A DNA stretch of 16,637 bases from Pantoea agglomerans (GTDB lineage Bacteria > Pseudomonadota > Gammaproteobacteria > Enterobacterales > Enterobacteriaceae). Shown piece by piece: positions 1 to 7,657 of this stretch. Where the stretch lies: the NCBI RefSeq assembly GCF_020149765.1, contig NZ_CP083811.1, positions 1 to 16,637 of the forward strand. Direction: 5' to 3'. The translations under genes were made by a program, and so were the position numbers. The notes below the pieces were generated by a model. That model worked only from the letters and a program-made list of their open reading frames with translations, was not told the origin of the DNA and searched no databases. Positions within the stretch are counted from its first letter, which is position 1. Every line of letters begins with the position of its first letter.

Positions 1-795
1 TCGGAGCATCAGGGAGGCCGTCACCGTGCCCTGCTTGATCGAGGTGGCCAGCCGCAGGATTTCGTCCCAATGGGCGCGGACGTGCTTGATGTTGAGCGTG
101 CCGCCGATCATGGGTTTCAGCGCGTCATAGGCGGCGTCGCCCTTCGGGATTTAGAGCTTGGTGTCGCCCAGGTCGCGGATGCGCGGCGCGAAGCGGAAGC
201 CCAGGAGGTGCATCAGGGCGAAGACGTGATCGGTGAAGCCCGCCGTGTCGGTGTAATGCTCCTCGATCCGCAAGTCGGACTCGTGGTACAGCAGGCCGTC
301 GAGCACGTAGGTCGAATCGCGCACGCCGACGTTCACGACCTTGGTGTGAAATGGCGCGTACTGGTCAGAAATGTGGGTGTAGAACGTCCGCCCTGGGCTG
401 CTCCCGTATTTCGGGTTGATGTGGCCGGTGCTCTCGGCCTTGCTGCCCGTGCGGAAGTTCTGGCCGTCCGACGATGATGTGGTGCCGTCGCCCCAATGCT
501 CGGCGAAGGGATGCCGGAACTGCGCGTTGACCAGATCGGCCAGCGCTGCCCCGTAGGTTTCGTCGCGGATGTGCCAGGCTTGCAGCCAAGCCAGCTTGGC
601 GTAGGTCGTGCCGGGGCAGGACTCCGCCATCTTGGTCAGGCCCAGGTTGATCGCGTCGGCCAGGATCGTGGTCAGCAACAGATTCTTGTCCTTGGCCAGG
701 TCGCCCGATTTCAGGTGCGTGAAGTGCCGGGTGAAGCCCGTCCATTCGTCCACCTCCAGTAGTAGTTCGGTGATCTTGACGTGCGGCAGGATCAT
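1..795 (-). pseudogene. tnpA: Tn3-family transposase tnpA, middle part, interrupted by a stop codon
   Basis: Minus-strand remnant of a DDE transposase of the Tn3 family, which carries out replicative transposition. The translation resembles the catalytic C-terminal half of Tnp[16 protein letters not shown] near 740-785, the first acidic residue in SSSDGQNF near 455-475, a second in [13 protein letters not shown] near 215-255, then GDTKL, a TAA stop at 151-153, and [13 protein letters not shown] after it. Family members I remember have a tyrosine where the stop is, so one base change probably made it. The frame runs through position 1 into 16637, where the GRIERT glutamate lies. The 5' part ends near 795 against unrelated relaxase sequence. 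With both ends missing and an internal stop, it should be inactive. The family is clear; the exact subgroup (Tn21-like or another) is not. Confidence 0.85.
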
Positions 796-1039
796 CGCCG
801 CTGAAACCGGCCTGGAGCCCCATACAGTCAGTGACGGCGAGCGCGTCAGCGGCGTCTACCGTCGCAGCGTGATGCTGGCCAGCGGGCGTTTTGCGATGCT
901 CGATGATGGCAAGGGTTTCAGCCTGGTGCCCTGGAAGGCGGTGATTGAGCAACGGCTAGGTAGCACCCTCGCAGCGACTGTCCGTGCGGGACATGTGACC
1001 TGGGAAATCGGGAGGCAACGTGGCCCCACAGTTTCATAA
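791..1039 (+). pseudogene. 3' fragment of a DUF3363-type relaxase gene
   Basis: About 80 codons in the plus frame ending with TAA at 1037-1039 read [19 protein letters not shown], then LDDGKGFSLVPW, then WEIGRQRGP. From memory this resembles the C-terminus of the long VirD2/TraI-like relaxases with a DUF3363 domain carried by Tn4371-type integrative elements and related plasmids of beta- and gamma-proteobacteria. The open frame extends upstream to 608, but that part is antisense to tnpA and is not relaxase. The boundary with tnpA lies around 791-797. Only the tail is left, without the catalytic tyrosine domain, so it has no function here. It matters as a mark of where the metal-resistance block came from. 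The match is recognised by eye only. Confidence 0.6.
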
Positions 1040-1088
1040 GGCGAGTCGGTCCCCTCGGTACGGTGGCGATGCTGGGCGCTGAAATGTG

Positions 1089-1118
1089 TTGCCGCTTTTC
1101 CCCGGTTCTTGGTAACAT
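1089..1118 (+). promoter_or_regulatory. possible sigma-70 promoter for the czc-like operon
   Basis: TTGCCG at 1089-1094 and TAACAT at 1113-1118 are separated by 18 bases, just ahead of the first gene of the metal operon. The -10 lies only 6 bases before the ATG at 1125, so use of that start would need an almost leaderless mRNA; the in-frame ATG at 1155 would fit better. No clear operator palindrome is visible. A weak call made from sequence alone. Confidence 0.25.
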
Positions 1119-1124
1119 GACGAA

Positions 1125-1472
1125 ATGGTGCATACTTTTATCAGACATAGGCTCATGGTGGTGGCGTTGCTGCTTGCAACGTTCGTTGCCATATCTGTGG
1201 CTGACATGTTTCTGTGTGCATCCAAGAGCGTAGATGCTCACTATGTCATGGCGGATTCTCACGATGAGAGTGTGGATAGCCAGAGCAATGGTTCCGACTC
1301 AGACAGTGGTCATGACGCCTGTAGCCATGGGCATTGTCACCATATCTACGCTCACATTCCCCCGGGCACGGCCCCCAAAACCGAGTCCCTCAATTCGACG
1401 CATCAGTGGCCAGCCAGTGATGCCCTTGCGTCTCGCACTCCTGACGGGTTGATGCGCCCACCCAAAGCCTGA
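1125..1472 (+). CDS. CzcI-like small periplasmic histidine-rich protein
   Basis: A 115-aa protein with a basic start and hydrophobic segment (about residues 8-27, MVVALLLATFVAISVA) that looks like a Sec signal peptide. A short acidic, Ser/Asp-rich stretch follows, then a His/Cys cluster near residues 63-77 (GHDACSHGHCHH) suited to binding metal. It directly precedes czcC, the usual place of czcI, whose product in Cupriavidus is a small periplasmic protein thought to modulate expression of the efflux genes. Start choice is uncertain: the ATG at 1125 has no good ribosome site, and the ATG at 1155 would leave a tidier signal peptide. The call rests on size, export signal, metal-binding cluster and position rather than on close sequence recognition, so another secreted metal-binding protein is possible. 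Confidence 0.55.
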   Translation: MVHTFIRHRLMVVALLLATFVAISVADMFLCASKSVDAHYVMADSHDESVDSQSNGSDSDSGHDACSHGHCHHIYAHIPPGTAPKTESLNSTHQWPASDALASRTPDGLMRPPKA

Positions 1473-1509
1473 CGACTCCCGGCTGCACCCTTCGTGCGGC
1501 CGTTTCGTC
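1471..1509 (+). other. hairpin between the czcI-like gene and czcC
   Basis: GGCTGCAC at 1481-1488 pairs with GTGCGGCC at 1494-1501 (one G-U pair, 5-base loop). An outer GACGA/TCGTC pair at 1471-1475 and 1505-1509 encloses it, and the stem begins at the czcI-like stop codon. It is not followed by a U-run, so it is more likely an RNA-processing or partial attenuation element than a full terminator. Confidence 0.35.
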
Positions 1510-1536
1510 AACTCATTCAGCTTTGGGAGTTTCCTC

Positions 1537-2775
1537 ATGTTCACGTCGTTCAGTCGACCGCAGTGGGCGGTTGGCTTTGCTGTGGCTGTTACAGCAGTCT
1601 TATTCGCATTACCTTCTCGGGCCGAGCCGGCTCCGCCCTATGAAGCATTGATCGAGAGCCTCGATCGCATCCCCATCACGGTTGAAGCGGAGGCGTTGCT
1701 CGACGCTGCCAATGCGCGCGCGCAACAGGCGCGGGCTTTGCCCAATCCCTCTGTCTCCGTGGAAACCGAAAACGTTTACGGTCGCGGTCCCTTTTCCGGC
1801 TACGACGCTGCGGAATCAACATTCTCCATCAATCAGCCATTGGAGCTGTGGGGCCAGCGAGGCGCACGTATCGGTGCCGCACAGGCGGAAGCTAAGGTCG
1901 CGGCGCTGCGGCGTGATCAAACACAGTGGACGGTCGCTGGCAGTCTTGCGCTGATCTATTCCGAAGCGGAAGCGGCTTCCCTGCAATATGAACTGGCTGT
2001 CGAGGCGCTGGAACTGACGGAAGCGGACGCGAACGCAGTCATGCTGCTGATCGAAGAAGGTCGGGAACCCTCACTGCGCGGCATCCAGGCGAACAGCGAA
2101 GTTGAATCTGCCCGTGCTGCAGTGGACGAAGCGCGGGCGAACCGCGATGCCGCATTTGCCAGACTGACTGCTGTCGCGATGCTGGTCCAGCCAGTGACCG
2201 CCATCGAACCCAGTCTATTGAACCGCTCCCCTGATGCCTCCTTTCAGGCCATGGGCAATCCTCTCACCGTTCAGATTGCCGAGGCAGAACTGGAGGCCGC
2301 GAGTAAATCGGTGAGTGTCGAGCGGTTGCGTGCGCGTCCTGCGGTAAGCGCGTCGCTTGGTGTGCGGAGGTTCCAGGAATACGACACGGAGGCATTCACC
2401 TTCGGCATCAATGTATCTCTCCCCTTGTTCGACAGAAACAAGGGCGCGATCAGTGCTGCCCATGCAGAGGAACGTGCCGCAGCAGCCAGGTTGACCACGG
2501 CAAAGCTGCAAACCCAGGCGAATCGCAGTGCTGCCCAAGCCCGTCTTGATGCGTCCATTACCCGCATACGTGCTGCCGACAAAGGCGTTGCTTCGGCGGA
2601 GGAAGCCTACCAACTCGCGCGTGCGGGGTTCGACACCGGGCGTATCTCGCAACTGGAGCTGCGCAGTATCCGATCGGCTCTGATCAGTGCACGTAATACG
2701 GCCGTCAATGCGCGGTTAGCGCGCGTCCGCGCGGAAGTTGAACTCGCAGGCCTTGATGGCCGCGCTCCATTCTGA
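1537..2775 (+). CDS. czcC: CzcC-like outer-membrane factor of a heavy-metal RND efflux pump
   Basis: This 412-aa protein of the TolC/OEP superfamily would form the outer-membrane channel of a tripartite CzcCBA-type exporter. A signal peptide covers about residues 1-29 and ends at SRAEPAPP; there is no lipobox cysteine. The rest shows two related halves of Ala/Arg/Glu-rich helices (about 120-205 and 310-405) with beta-strand-like stretches such as FSGYDAAESTFSINQPLELWG and FTFGINVSLPLFDRNKGAI, as expected of the CzcC/CusC fold. The ATG at 1537 has GGGAGT 7 bases upstream. The stop at 2773-2775 is followed 10 bases later by czcB, so the genes are in one transcript. Length fits CzcC, about 400-420 aa. 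Metal specificity cannot be read from this subunit. Confidence 0.88.
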   Translation: MFTSFSRPQWAVGFAVAVTAVLFALPSRAEPAPPYEALIESLDRIPITVEAEALLDAANARAQQARALPNPSVSVETENVYGRGPFSGYDAAESTFSINQPLELWGQRGARIGAAQAEAKVAALRRDQTQWTVAGSLALIYSEAEAASLQYELAVEALELTEADANAVMLLIEEGREPSLRGIQANSEVESARAAVDEARANRDAAFARLTAVAMLVQPVTAIEPSLLNRSPDASFQAMGNPLTVQIAEAELEAASKSVSVERLRARPAVSASLGVRRFQEYDTEAFTFGINVSLPLFDRNKGAISAAHAEERAAAARLTTAKLQTQANRSAAQARLDASITRIRAADKGVASAEEAYQLARAGFDTGRISQLELRSIRSALISARNTAVNARLARVRAEVELAGLDGRAPF

Positions 2776-2785
2776 GGAAGCATTC

Positions 2786-3994
2786 ATGAACTCAACCAAA
2801 AACCGGCTCCTCATTGGAGCAGCTTTACTGATCGCCCTAGGGCTTGGCTTCGGCGTCGCCCAATTCGTGCCGCATGCGGAGCATGAAGCGCAGGCCGAGG
2901 ATGGTGATCATGCCTTTCATGACGAGGGTCATGAAGAAGATGGAGGACACGATGACCACGACGAACACGAGGGAGAGTCGACAGAAGAAGGTGTCGTCGC
3001 ACTGACGGAACAGCAGATCAAGGCGTCGGGCATCGGTATCGTCAACGTCAGCCGTGGCGGAGGGAATGAATATCGACTGTCAGGCCGCGTTGAACCGGCG
3101 GTTGACGCCAAGGCCATTGTCGCCGCGGTCACCAGCGGCCGGGTTGAACAGATTCTCTTTGCTACCGGTGCCTCAGTAGAGGTGGGCCAATCGCTGGCGA
3201 TCATCGTCAGCGGCGAAGCCGCCACATTGCGTGCCAACGCCGATGCCGCGGTGGCAGAGGCGGAGGCAGCGCGACTTGTCTATCAACGGGACCTGAATCT
3301 CGTTGCGCAAGGCATCGTCGCCCGCCAGGAGATGGAGGCATCCCGGGCACGGTCTCTTGCCGCCGACGCAGCGGCGAGGGCAGCGCAGGCGCAAGTCGCC
3401 GCCAGTGGATCACCTGATACCTCGGGGCGGCTCACCATCAACAGCCCGATTGCCGGCATCGTCAGCGCCGTGAATATCACCCCCGGTGGGGTTGTGGCGG
3501 CCGGCGGCGCTGTGGCGGAAATCGCAGACCCGGCCCGGGTGGAACTGGTGTTCAACGCGCCTCCGGCGCTGGCATCTGCAGTCACCACGGAAACCCGCAT
3601 CCAAGTGACGGGAACATCCCGCAACTTTGACGCTGTCGTGGTCGGCGTTGCCGCCAATGCCCGCGAACAAAGTGGTGCAACGGTTATCCGAGCGCGATCA
3701 ACTGCCGGCGATCTGCCGCCAGCCGGTTCACCGATAACGGCCATTGTCGTGACGGACACACAGGAAGCCGGACTCACCGTACCTGCCGATGCCGTGCAAA
3801 CGGTGGAAGGGCAATCCGTCGTATTCGTGGTTGAGGACAGCGGCTTTCGCGCTACGCCGGTGCTTGTCGGTCGGCGTGCGGGTGGGTTCATTGAAATCCT
3901 CAATGGCCTGTCCGGTAATGAACGCATTGCTGGCACCAATGCCTTTCTGTTGAAAGCCGAACTCGCCAAGGGCGAGGCCGAGCACGGTCACTGA
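2786..3994 (+). CDS. czcB: CzcB-like periplasmic adaptor (membrane fusion protein), histidine-rich N-terminus
   Basis: A 402-aa adaptor linking the inner-membrane pump CzcA to the channel CzcC. The start is placed at ATG 2786, not at the in-frame ATG 2738 inside czcC, because GAGGAAG lies just upstream. An uncleaved anchor or signal segment is seen at about residues 7-24. Residues 29-66 are very rich in His, Asp and Glu (HAEHEAQ, HDEGHEEDGGHDDHDEHEG), a probable metal-binding stretch as in CzcB of Cupriavidus. The barrel/lipoyl parts follow (LSGRVEPAVDAKAIVAAV, then ASVEVGQSLAIIVSG), then an alanine-rich coiled coil, the second lipoyl half (INSPIAGIVSAVNITPGG) and C-terminal beta-barrel and membrane-proximal domains. 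The stop is 10 bases before czcA. Family assignment is firm; the transported ion is not determined. Confidence 0.9.
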   Translation: MNSTKNRLLIGAALLIALGLGFGVAQFVPHAEHEAQAEDGDHAFHDEGHEEDGGHDDHDEHEGESTEEGVVALTEQQIKASGIGIVNVSRGGGNEYRLSGRVEPAVDAKAIVAAVTSGRVEQILFATGASVEVGQSLAIIVSGEAATLRANADAAVAEAEAARLVYQRDLNLVAQGIVARQEMEASRARSLAADAAARAAQAQVAASGSPDTSGRLTINSPIAGIVSAVNITPGGVVAAGGAVAEIADPARVELVFNAPPALASAVTTETRIQVTGTSRNFDAVVVGVAANAREQSGATVIRARSTAGDLPPAGSPITAIVVTDTQEAGLTVPADAVQTVEGQSVVFVVEDSGFRATPVLVGRRAGGFIEILNGLSGNERIAGTNAFLLKAELAKGEAEHGH

Positions 3995-4004
3995 GGCGAA
4001 GCCC

Positions 4005-7000
4005 ATGTTCAAAATGATTATTGAGAAATCAGTTCAGTTTCGCTGGGCTGTGGTGTTCGCCGCGACGCTCGTCATGGCCTACGGGTTGTTTCAGCTCAGC
4101 AGGCTTCCCATCGATGCCGTTCCGGACATTACCAATCGTCAGGTGCAGATCAACACCGTCGCACCTGCGCTAGCGCCCGCGCAAATCGAGCGCCAAGTGA
4201 CCTATCCGCTCGAAACCGCACTCGCCGGAATACCGGGGCTGACCCGCACGCGCTCCATATCGCGCAACGGGTTCTCACAGGTTACCGCCATCTTCACCGA
4301 CCAGACCGACATTTACTTCGCACGTCAGCAAGTCGGCGAGCGCATGCGTGAGGTGGAGGAAGATCTGCCGGAAGGGGTGACACCGATGATGTCACCCGTC
4401 ACGACGGGACTGGGCGAAGTCCTGATGTGGACGGTGGATTTCACACCATTCGATCCGGACAAAACGGTCTCTCCCGGTGAGCCAGGCTGGCAGGCGAACG
4501 AAATCTATCTGACGCCGGAAGGCGAGCGGCTCACGACGGCCGAAGAGCGCGCCACCTACCTCAGAACGGTCCAGGACTGGATCATCGCGCCGCTGATGCG
4601 CTCAGCACCAGGGCTTGCCGGCGTCGATACGATCGGAGGTTACGTCAAGGAGTACGCGGTCAGGCCCAACGCCGAGCAACTGGCGGCCTATGGGCTTGGG
4701 CTTGGCGATCTCGTGCTAGCACTTGAACGCTCCAACATTCAGGCAGGCGCAGGTTTCATTCAGCGTGCGGGTGAAGGTTTGATCGTCCGTGCCGATGCGC
4801 TCGCGCTAACCGTTGACGATCTGGCGCAGGCGCCGATCACCCGGCGCGACGGCCTCGTCATCCGCGTCGCCGATGTGGCGAGCGTAGGTTTGGGCCGCGC
4901 ACCGCGCCTGGGCGCGGCGACGCGCAATGGTCACGAAGCGGTACTCGGCACAGCCTTGATGATCGCCGGCGGCAACAGCCGCACGGTCGCACAGGCAGCA
5001 GCGGAGCGCCTTGTCGAAGTCAACCGCTCGCTGCCGCCAGACATTGTCGCCGAGCCTGTACTGAACCGCAGCGAACTGGTCAATGCAACGATCAAGACGG
5101 TGGCGAAGAATCTGACCGAAGGCGCATTGCTGGTCATCGCCGTGCTGTTCTTGCTGCTGGGCAATCTACGTGCGGCCGCCATCACCGCACTGATCATCCC
5201 ATTGTCCTTTCTGTTCGCGGTCATCGGCATGAACCGCTTCGGGATCAGCGGCAACCTGATGAGTCTTGGCGCACTCGATTTCGGCATTCTTGTCGATGGT
5301 GCCGTGATCGTGATCGAAGCAACCTTGCTCATGCTCGGTCAGAGACGTGCCGAACTGGGTCGCGTCCTGTCGCCGGTCGAGCGGTTGAACGTGGCCGCTC
5401 AGGCTGCGCGCAAGATGGTTCGCCCAGCCGCATTCGGTCAGGTCATCATCCTGCTGGTATTTGCCCCCATCCTCACCCTGGAGGGCGTGGAAGGTAAGAC
5501 CTTCCAGCCCATGGCGGCAACGCTCATGCTGGCGCTGGTCGGCGCATTCATTTTTTCGTTCACCTTCGTACCGGCAATGGCCGCCCTGTTCGTGCGTGAG
5601 CCCAAAATGCAGGGTGACGAGCATGGCCGTTCGGATGATGGCGAGCACGAAACCCGTCTTATCCGCTTCGTGCGTGCCAAGGTTGAACCGGTCATTCGCC
5701 GAGTGGTGATGCGGCCGCGAGCGGTATTCGCCGGTGCTGTTCTCATGCTGGCGATCGGATTGACGGCTTTCGTTTCATTGGGACGAGAGTTCATGCCGAC
5801 GCTCGATGAAGGCAACCTGGCCATGCAGGCGCTGCGGGTGCCTTCGACTTCCCTGGAGCAATCGCTGTCGATGCAGCTTGCCTTGGAGAGGGCTTTGGCG
5901 AATGAGCCGGAAGTCAAAACCATCTTCTCGCGCACGGGCACCGCCGAAGCGGCCATCGACCCGATGCCCACCAACATTTCGGACAGTGTCATCGTGCTCC
6001 ATCCCCGCGCCGAGTGGCCGGATGGATCACTGGACAAGGAAGCACTGATCCAGCGCTTCGAATCGCTGGTGAGTGATCAGATCGGTAACGCATTCGAATT
6101 CAGTCAACCCATCGAACTGCGTTTCAACGAACTGATTTCAGGCGTGAGGACCGACCTGGCTGTCATGGTTTTTGGTGACGACTTCGACATCCTGCAGAGA
6201 ACGGCGGATCAGATCGCGCTCAAGCTACGCGGCATCCCGGGGGCTGCGGACGTGCGTGTGGAGCAGGTCTCTGGACTGCCTACGCTCACGGTCCAGATCG
6301 ATCACGCGGCCGCAGCCCAGTATGGATTGAGCGCCGCCGATGTCAGTGAGGCCGTGGCCACCGGTATCGGTGGAACATCCGCTGGCAAGATCTTCGAGGG
6401 CGACCGCCGCTTCGACGTCGTGATTCGGCTGGAAGAAGTCGCCCGAAATGATCCTGCGCAACTGGCGGCCCTGCCCATCGTTGCAGCTGATGGCACCGTG
6501 GTGCCTTTGTCGTCGGTGGCGCGTATCGACGTACGCGAAGGGCCCAACCAGATCAGTCGCAACAATGGCAGTCGCCGCATCGTGGTGCAGTCCAATGTAC
6601 GCGGTCGGGATCTGGGTGGGTTCGTGCAGGAGGCTCAGACCGCCGTGGCAGATGTGCCGCTTCCCGCAGGTGTCTATCTGACCTGGGGCGGCCAGTTCGA
6701 GAATCTGCAGCGTGCCGAGGCGCGCTTGATGATGGTGGTTCCGGTCGTGTTTCTGCTGATCGGAAGTCTGCTGTACATGGCGTTGGGCACCATCCGTGAA
6801 GCCGCGCTTGTCTTTGTCTGCGTGCCCTTGGCTTTGGTGGGTGGCGCATTGGCACTGCTGCTGCGTGGTATGCCGTTCTCCGTATCGGCAGCCGTGGGCT
6901 TCATCGCGGTTTCGGGTGTGGCCACGCTCAATGGCTTGGTGCTGATGCAGGCGATTCGTGAGCGTCTGACGGCTGGTGACCTGCCTCTGGAGGCCGCTGC

Positions 7001-7229
7001 CGCTGGCGCGTCGAGCCGCCTTCGCGCCGTGCTGACGACGGCACTGGTGGCCATCGTCGGCTTCATCCCCATGGCGATAGCGACAGGGTCCGGGGCCGAA
7101 GTACAGAAGCCGCTCGCCACCGTCGTTATCGGGGGATTGATCACCGCCACCGTGTTGACCTTGATGGTGCTGCCCACCTTCGCTGCTCGTGCGGTGAAGC
7201 CGGAAGAAACGGGGAGCGGCAGAGCATGA
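4005..7229 (+). CDS. czcA: CzcA-like heavy-metal RND proton antiporter
   Basis: Inner-membrane RND pump of 1074 aa, driven by proton influx, exporting divalent metal cations through CzcB and CzcC. The layout is typical: TM1 at about 12-30, the first periplasmic porter loop (31-365), TM2-TM6, a cytoplasmic stretch near 530-565, TM7, the second porter loop (about 590-905), and TM8-TM12 to about 1060. Signature motif at 425-439: DFGILVDGAVIVIEA, with D425, D431 and E438 aligning to the proton-relay residues D402, D408 and E415 of Cupriavidus CzcA. The common VEN ending of this motif is IEA here. An insert around 146-190 is longer than in classical CzcA. GAGGCGAAG precedes the ATG at 4005. The TGA overlaps the ATG of the next gene (ATGA at 7226). 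HME-RND membership is certain; Zn/Co/Cd versus Ni or another ion is open. Confidence 0.93.
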   Translation: MFKMIIEKSVQFRWAVVFAATLVMAYGLFQLSRLPIDAVPDITNRQVQINTVAPALAPAQIERQVTYPLETALAGIPGLTRTRSISRNGFSQVTAIFTDQTDIYFARQQVGERMREVEEDLPEGVTPMMSPVTTGLGEVLMWTVDFTPFDPDKTVSPGEPGWQANEIYLTPEGERLTTAEERATYLRTVQDWIIAPLMRSAPGLAGVDTIGGYVKEYAVRPNAEQLAAYGLGLGDLVLALERSNIQAGAGFIQRAGEGLIVRADALALTVDDLAQAPITRRDGLVIRVADVASVGLGRAPRLGAATRNGHEAVLGTALMIAGGNSRTVAQAAAERLVEVNRSLPPDIVAEPVLNRSELVNATIKTVAKNLTEGALLVIAVLFLLLGNLRAAAITALIIPLSFLFAVIGMNRFGISGNLMSLGALDFGILVDGAVIVIEATLLMLGQRRAELGRVLSPVERLNVAAQAARKMVRPAAFGQVIILLVFAPILTLEGVEGKTFQPMAATLMLALVGAFIFSFTFVPAMAALFVREPKMQGDEHGRSDDGEHETRLIRFVRAKVEPVIRRVVMRPRAVFAGAVLMLAIGLTAFVSLGREFMPTLDEGNLAMQALRVPSTSLEQSLSMQLALERALANEPEVKTIFSRTGTAEAAIDPMPTNISDSVIVLHPRAEWPDGSLDKEALIQRFESLVSDQIGNAFEFSQPIELRFNELISGVRTDLAVMVFGDDFDILQRTADQIALKLRGIPGAADVRVEQVSGLPTLTVQIDHAAAAQYGLSAADVSEAVATGIGGTSAGKIFEGDRRFDVVIRLEEVARNDPAQLAALPIVAADGTVVPLSSVARIDVREGPNQISRNNGSRRIVVQSNVRGRDLGGFVQEAQTAVADVPLPAGVYLTWGGQFENLQRAEARLMMVVPVVFLLIGSLLYMALGTIREAALVFVCVPLALVGGALALLLRGMPFSVSAAVGFIAVSGVATLNGLVLMQAIRERLTAGDLPLEAAAAGASSRLRAVLTTALVAIVGFIPMAIATGSGAEVQKPLATVVIGGLITATVLTLMVLPTFAARAVKPEETGSGRA

Positions 7230-7657
7230 CGAGCAAACTACATCCGGTTTCTTATCCCGCTCAAACATCAAGATGTCGAGAAGGCTGGCAACGACTCTGG
7301 TCCAGATTTCCTCATTTTCTGGTGGCGGGCGGAATTTCCACAGCCGTGCATTGGAGCGCGATGTCGGGCCTGATGGCCTGGGATATCCCCGCCTTATGGG
7401 CAAGTTCCGTGGGCGCTGCGGCCGGAGCGTTAACGAACTACTGGCTGCAGAAAGGCTATGTGTTTCGTTGCGTCAAGTCGCATGAACGTGTCGTGCTCCT
7501 CTATTTGGCATCCGTGGTCGGTTCTTGGGTCACTAACCTGATACTGCTCGGGATTTTGTATCAATGGGCCGGAGTAAACATCGCCTACGCTCAGCTGATG
7601 ACGACCTCGCTGGTTTGCCTGATGAACTTTCAGGTTCAGAGGAGGGTTTTCTCGTGA
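7226..7657 (+). CDS. gtrA: GtrA-family membrane protein, probable polyprenyl-phosphate-sugar flippase
   Basis: A 143-aa protein with four predicted membrane helices (about 30-50, 55-73, 88-112, 118-136) and the two internal GtrA repeats ending in NYWLQKGYVF (71-80) and NFQVQRRVFS (134-143). In known Gtr clusters GtrA is thought to flip undecaprenyl-phosphate-sugar across the inner membrane so that a periplasmic transferase can use it. Its ATG overlaps the czcA stop codon (ATGA) and a GGGGAG site lies inside the czcA end, so its translation is probably coupled to the pump. The stop overlaps the start of the next gene in the same way. Family assignment is confident; the sugar and acceptor are unknown. 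Confidence 0.85.
   Translation: MTSKLHPVSYPAQTSRCREGWQRLWSRFPHFLVAGGISTAVHWSAMSGLMAWDIPALWASSVGAAAGALTNYWLQKGYVFRCVKSHERVVLLYLASVVGSWVTNLILLGILYQWAGVNIAYAQLMTTSLVCLMNFQVQRRVFS

Noticed and set aside
957..971. The 14-mer GTAGCACCCTCGCA occurs in the relaxase fragment and again in par at 13487-13500.
   Set aside because: The flanking sequence is unrelated on both sides and one copy is inside a coding remnant, so this looks like coincidence rather than a recombination site.
6225..7403. A 392-aa open frame on the minus strand opposite czcA.
   Set aside because: It is antisense to a firmly identified RND pump, has low-complexity His/Gln/Arg composition and no domain. Other long minus-strand frames at 3283-3969 and 5438-6037 are shadows in the same way.
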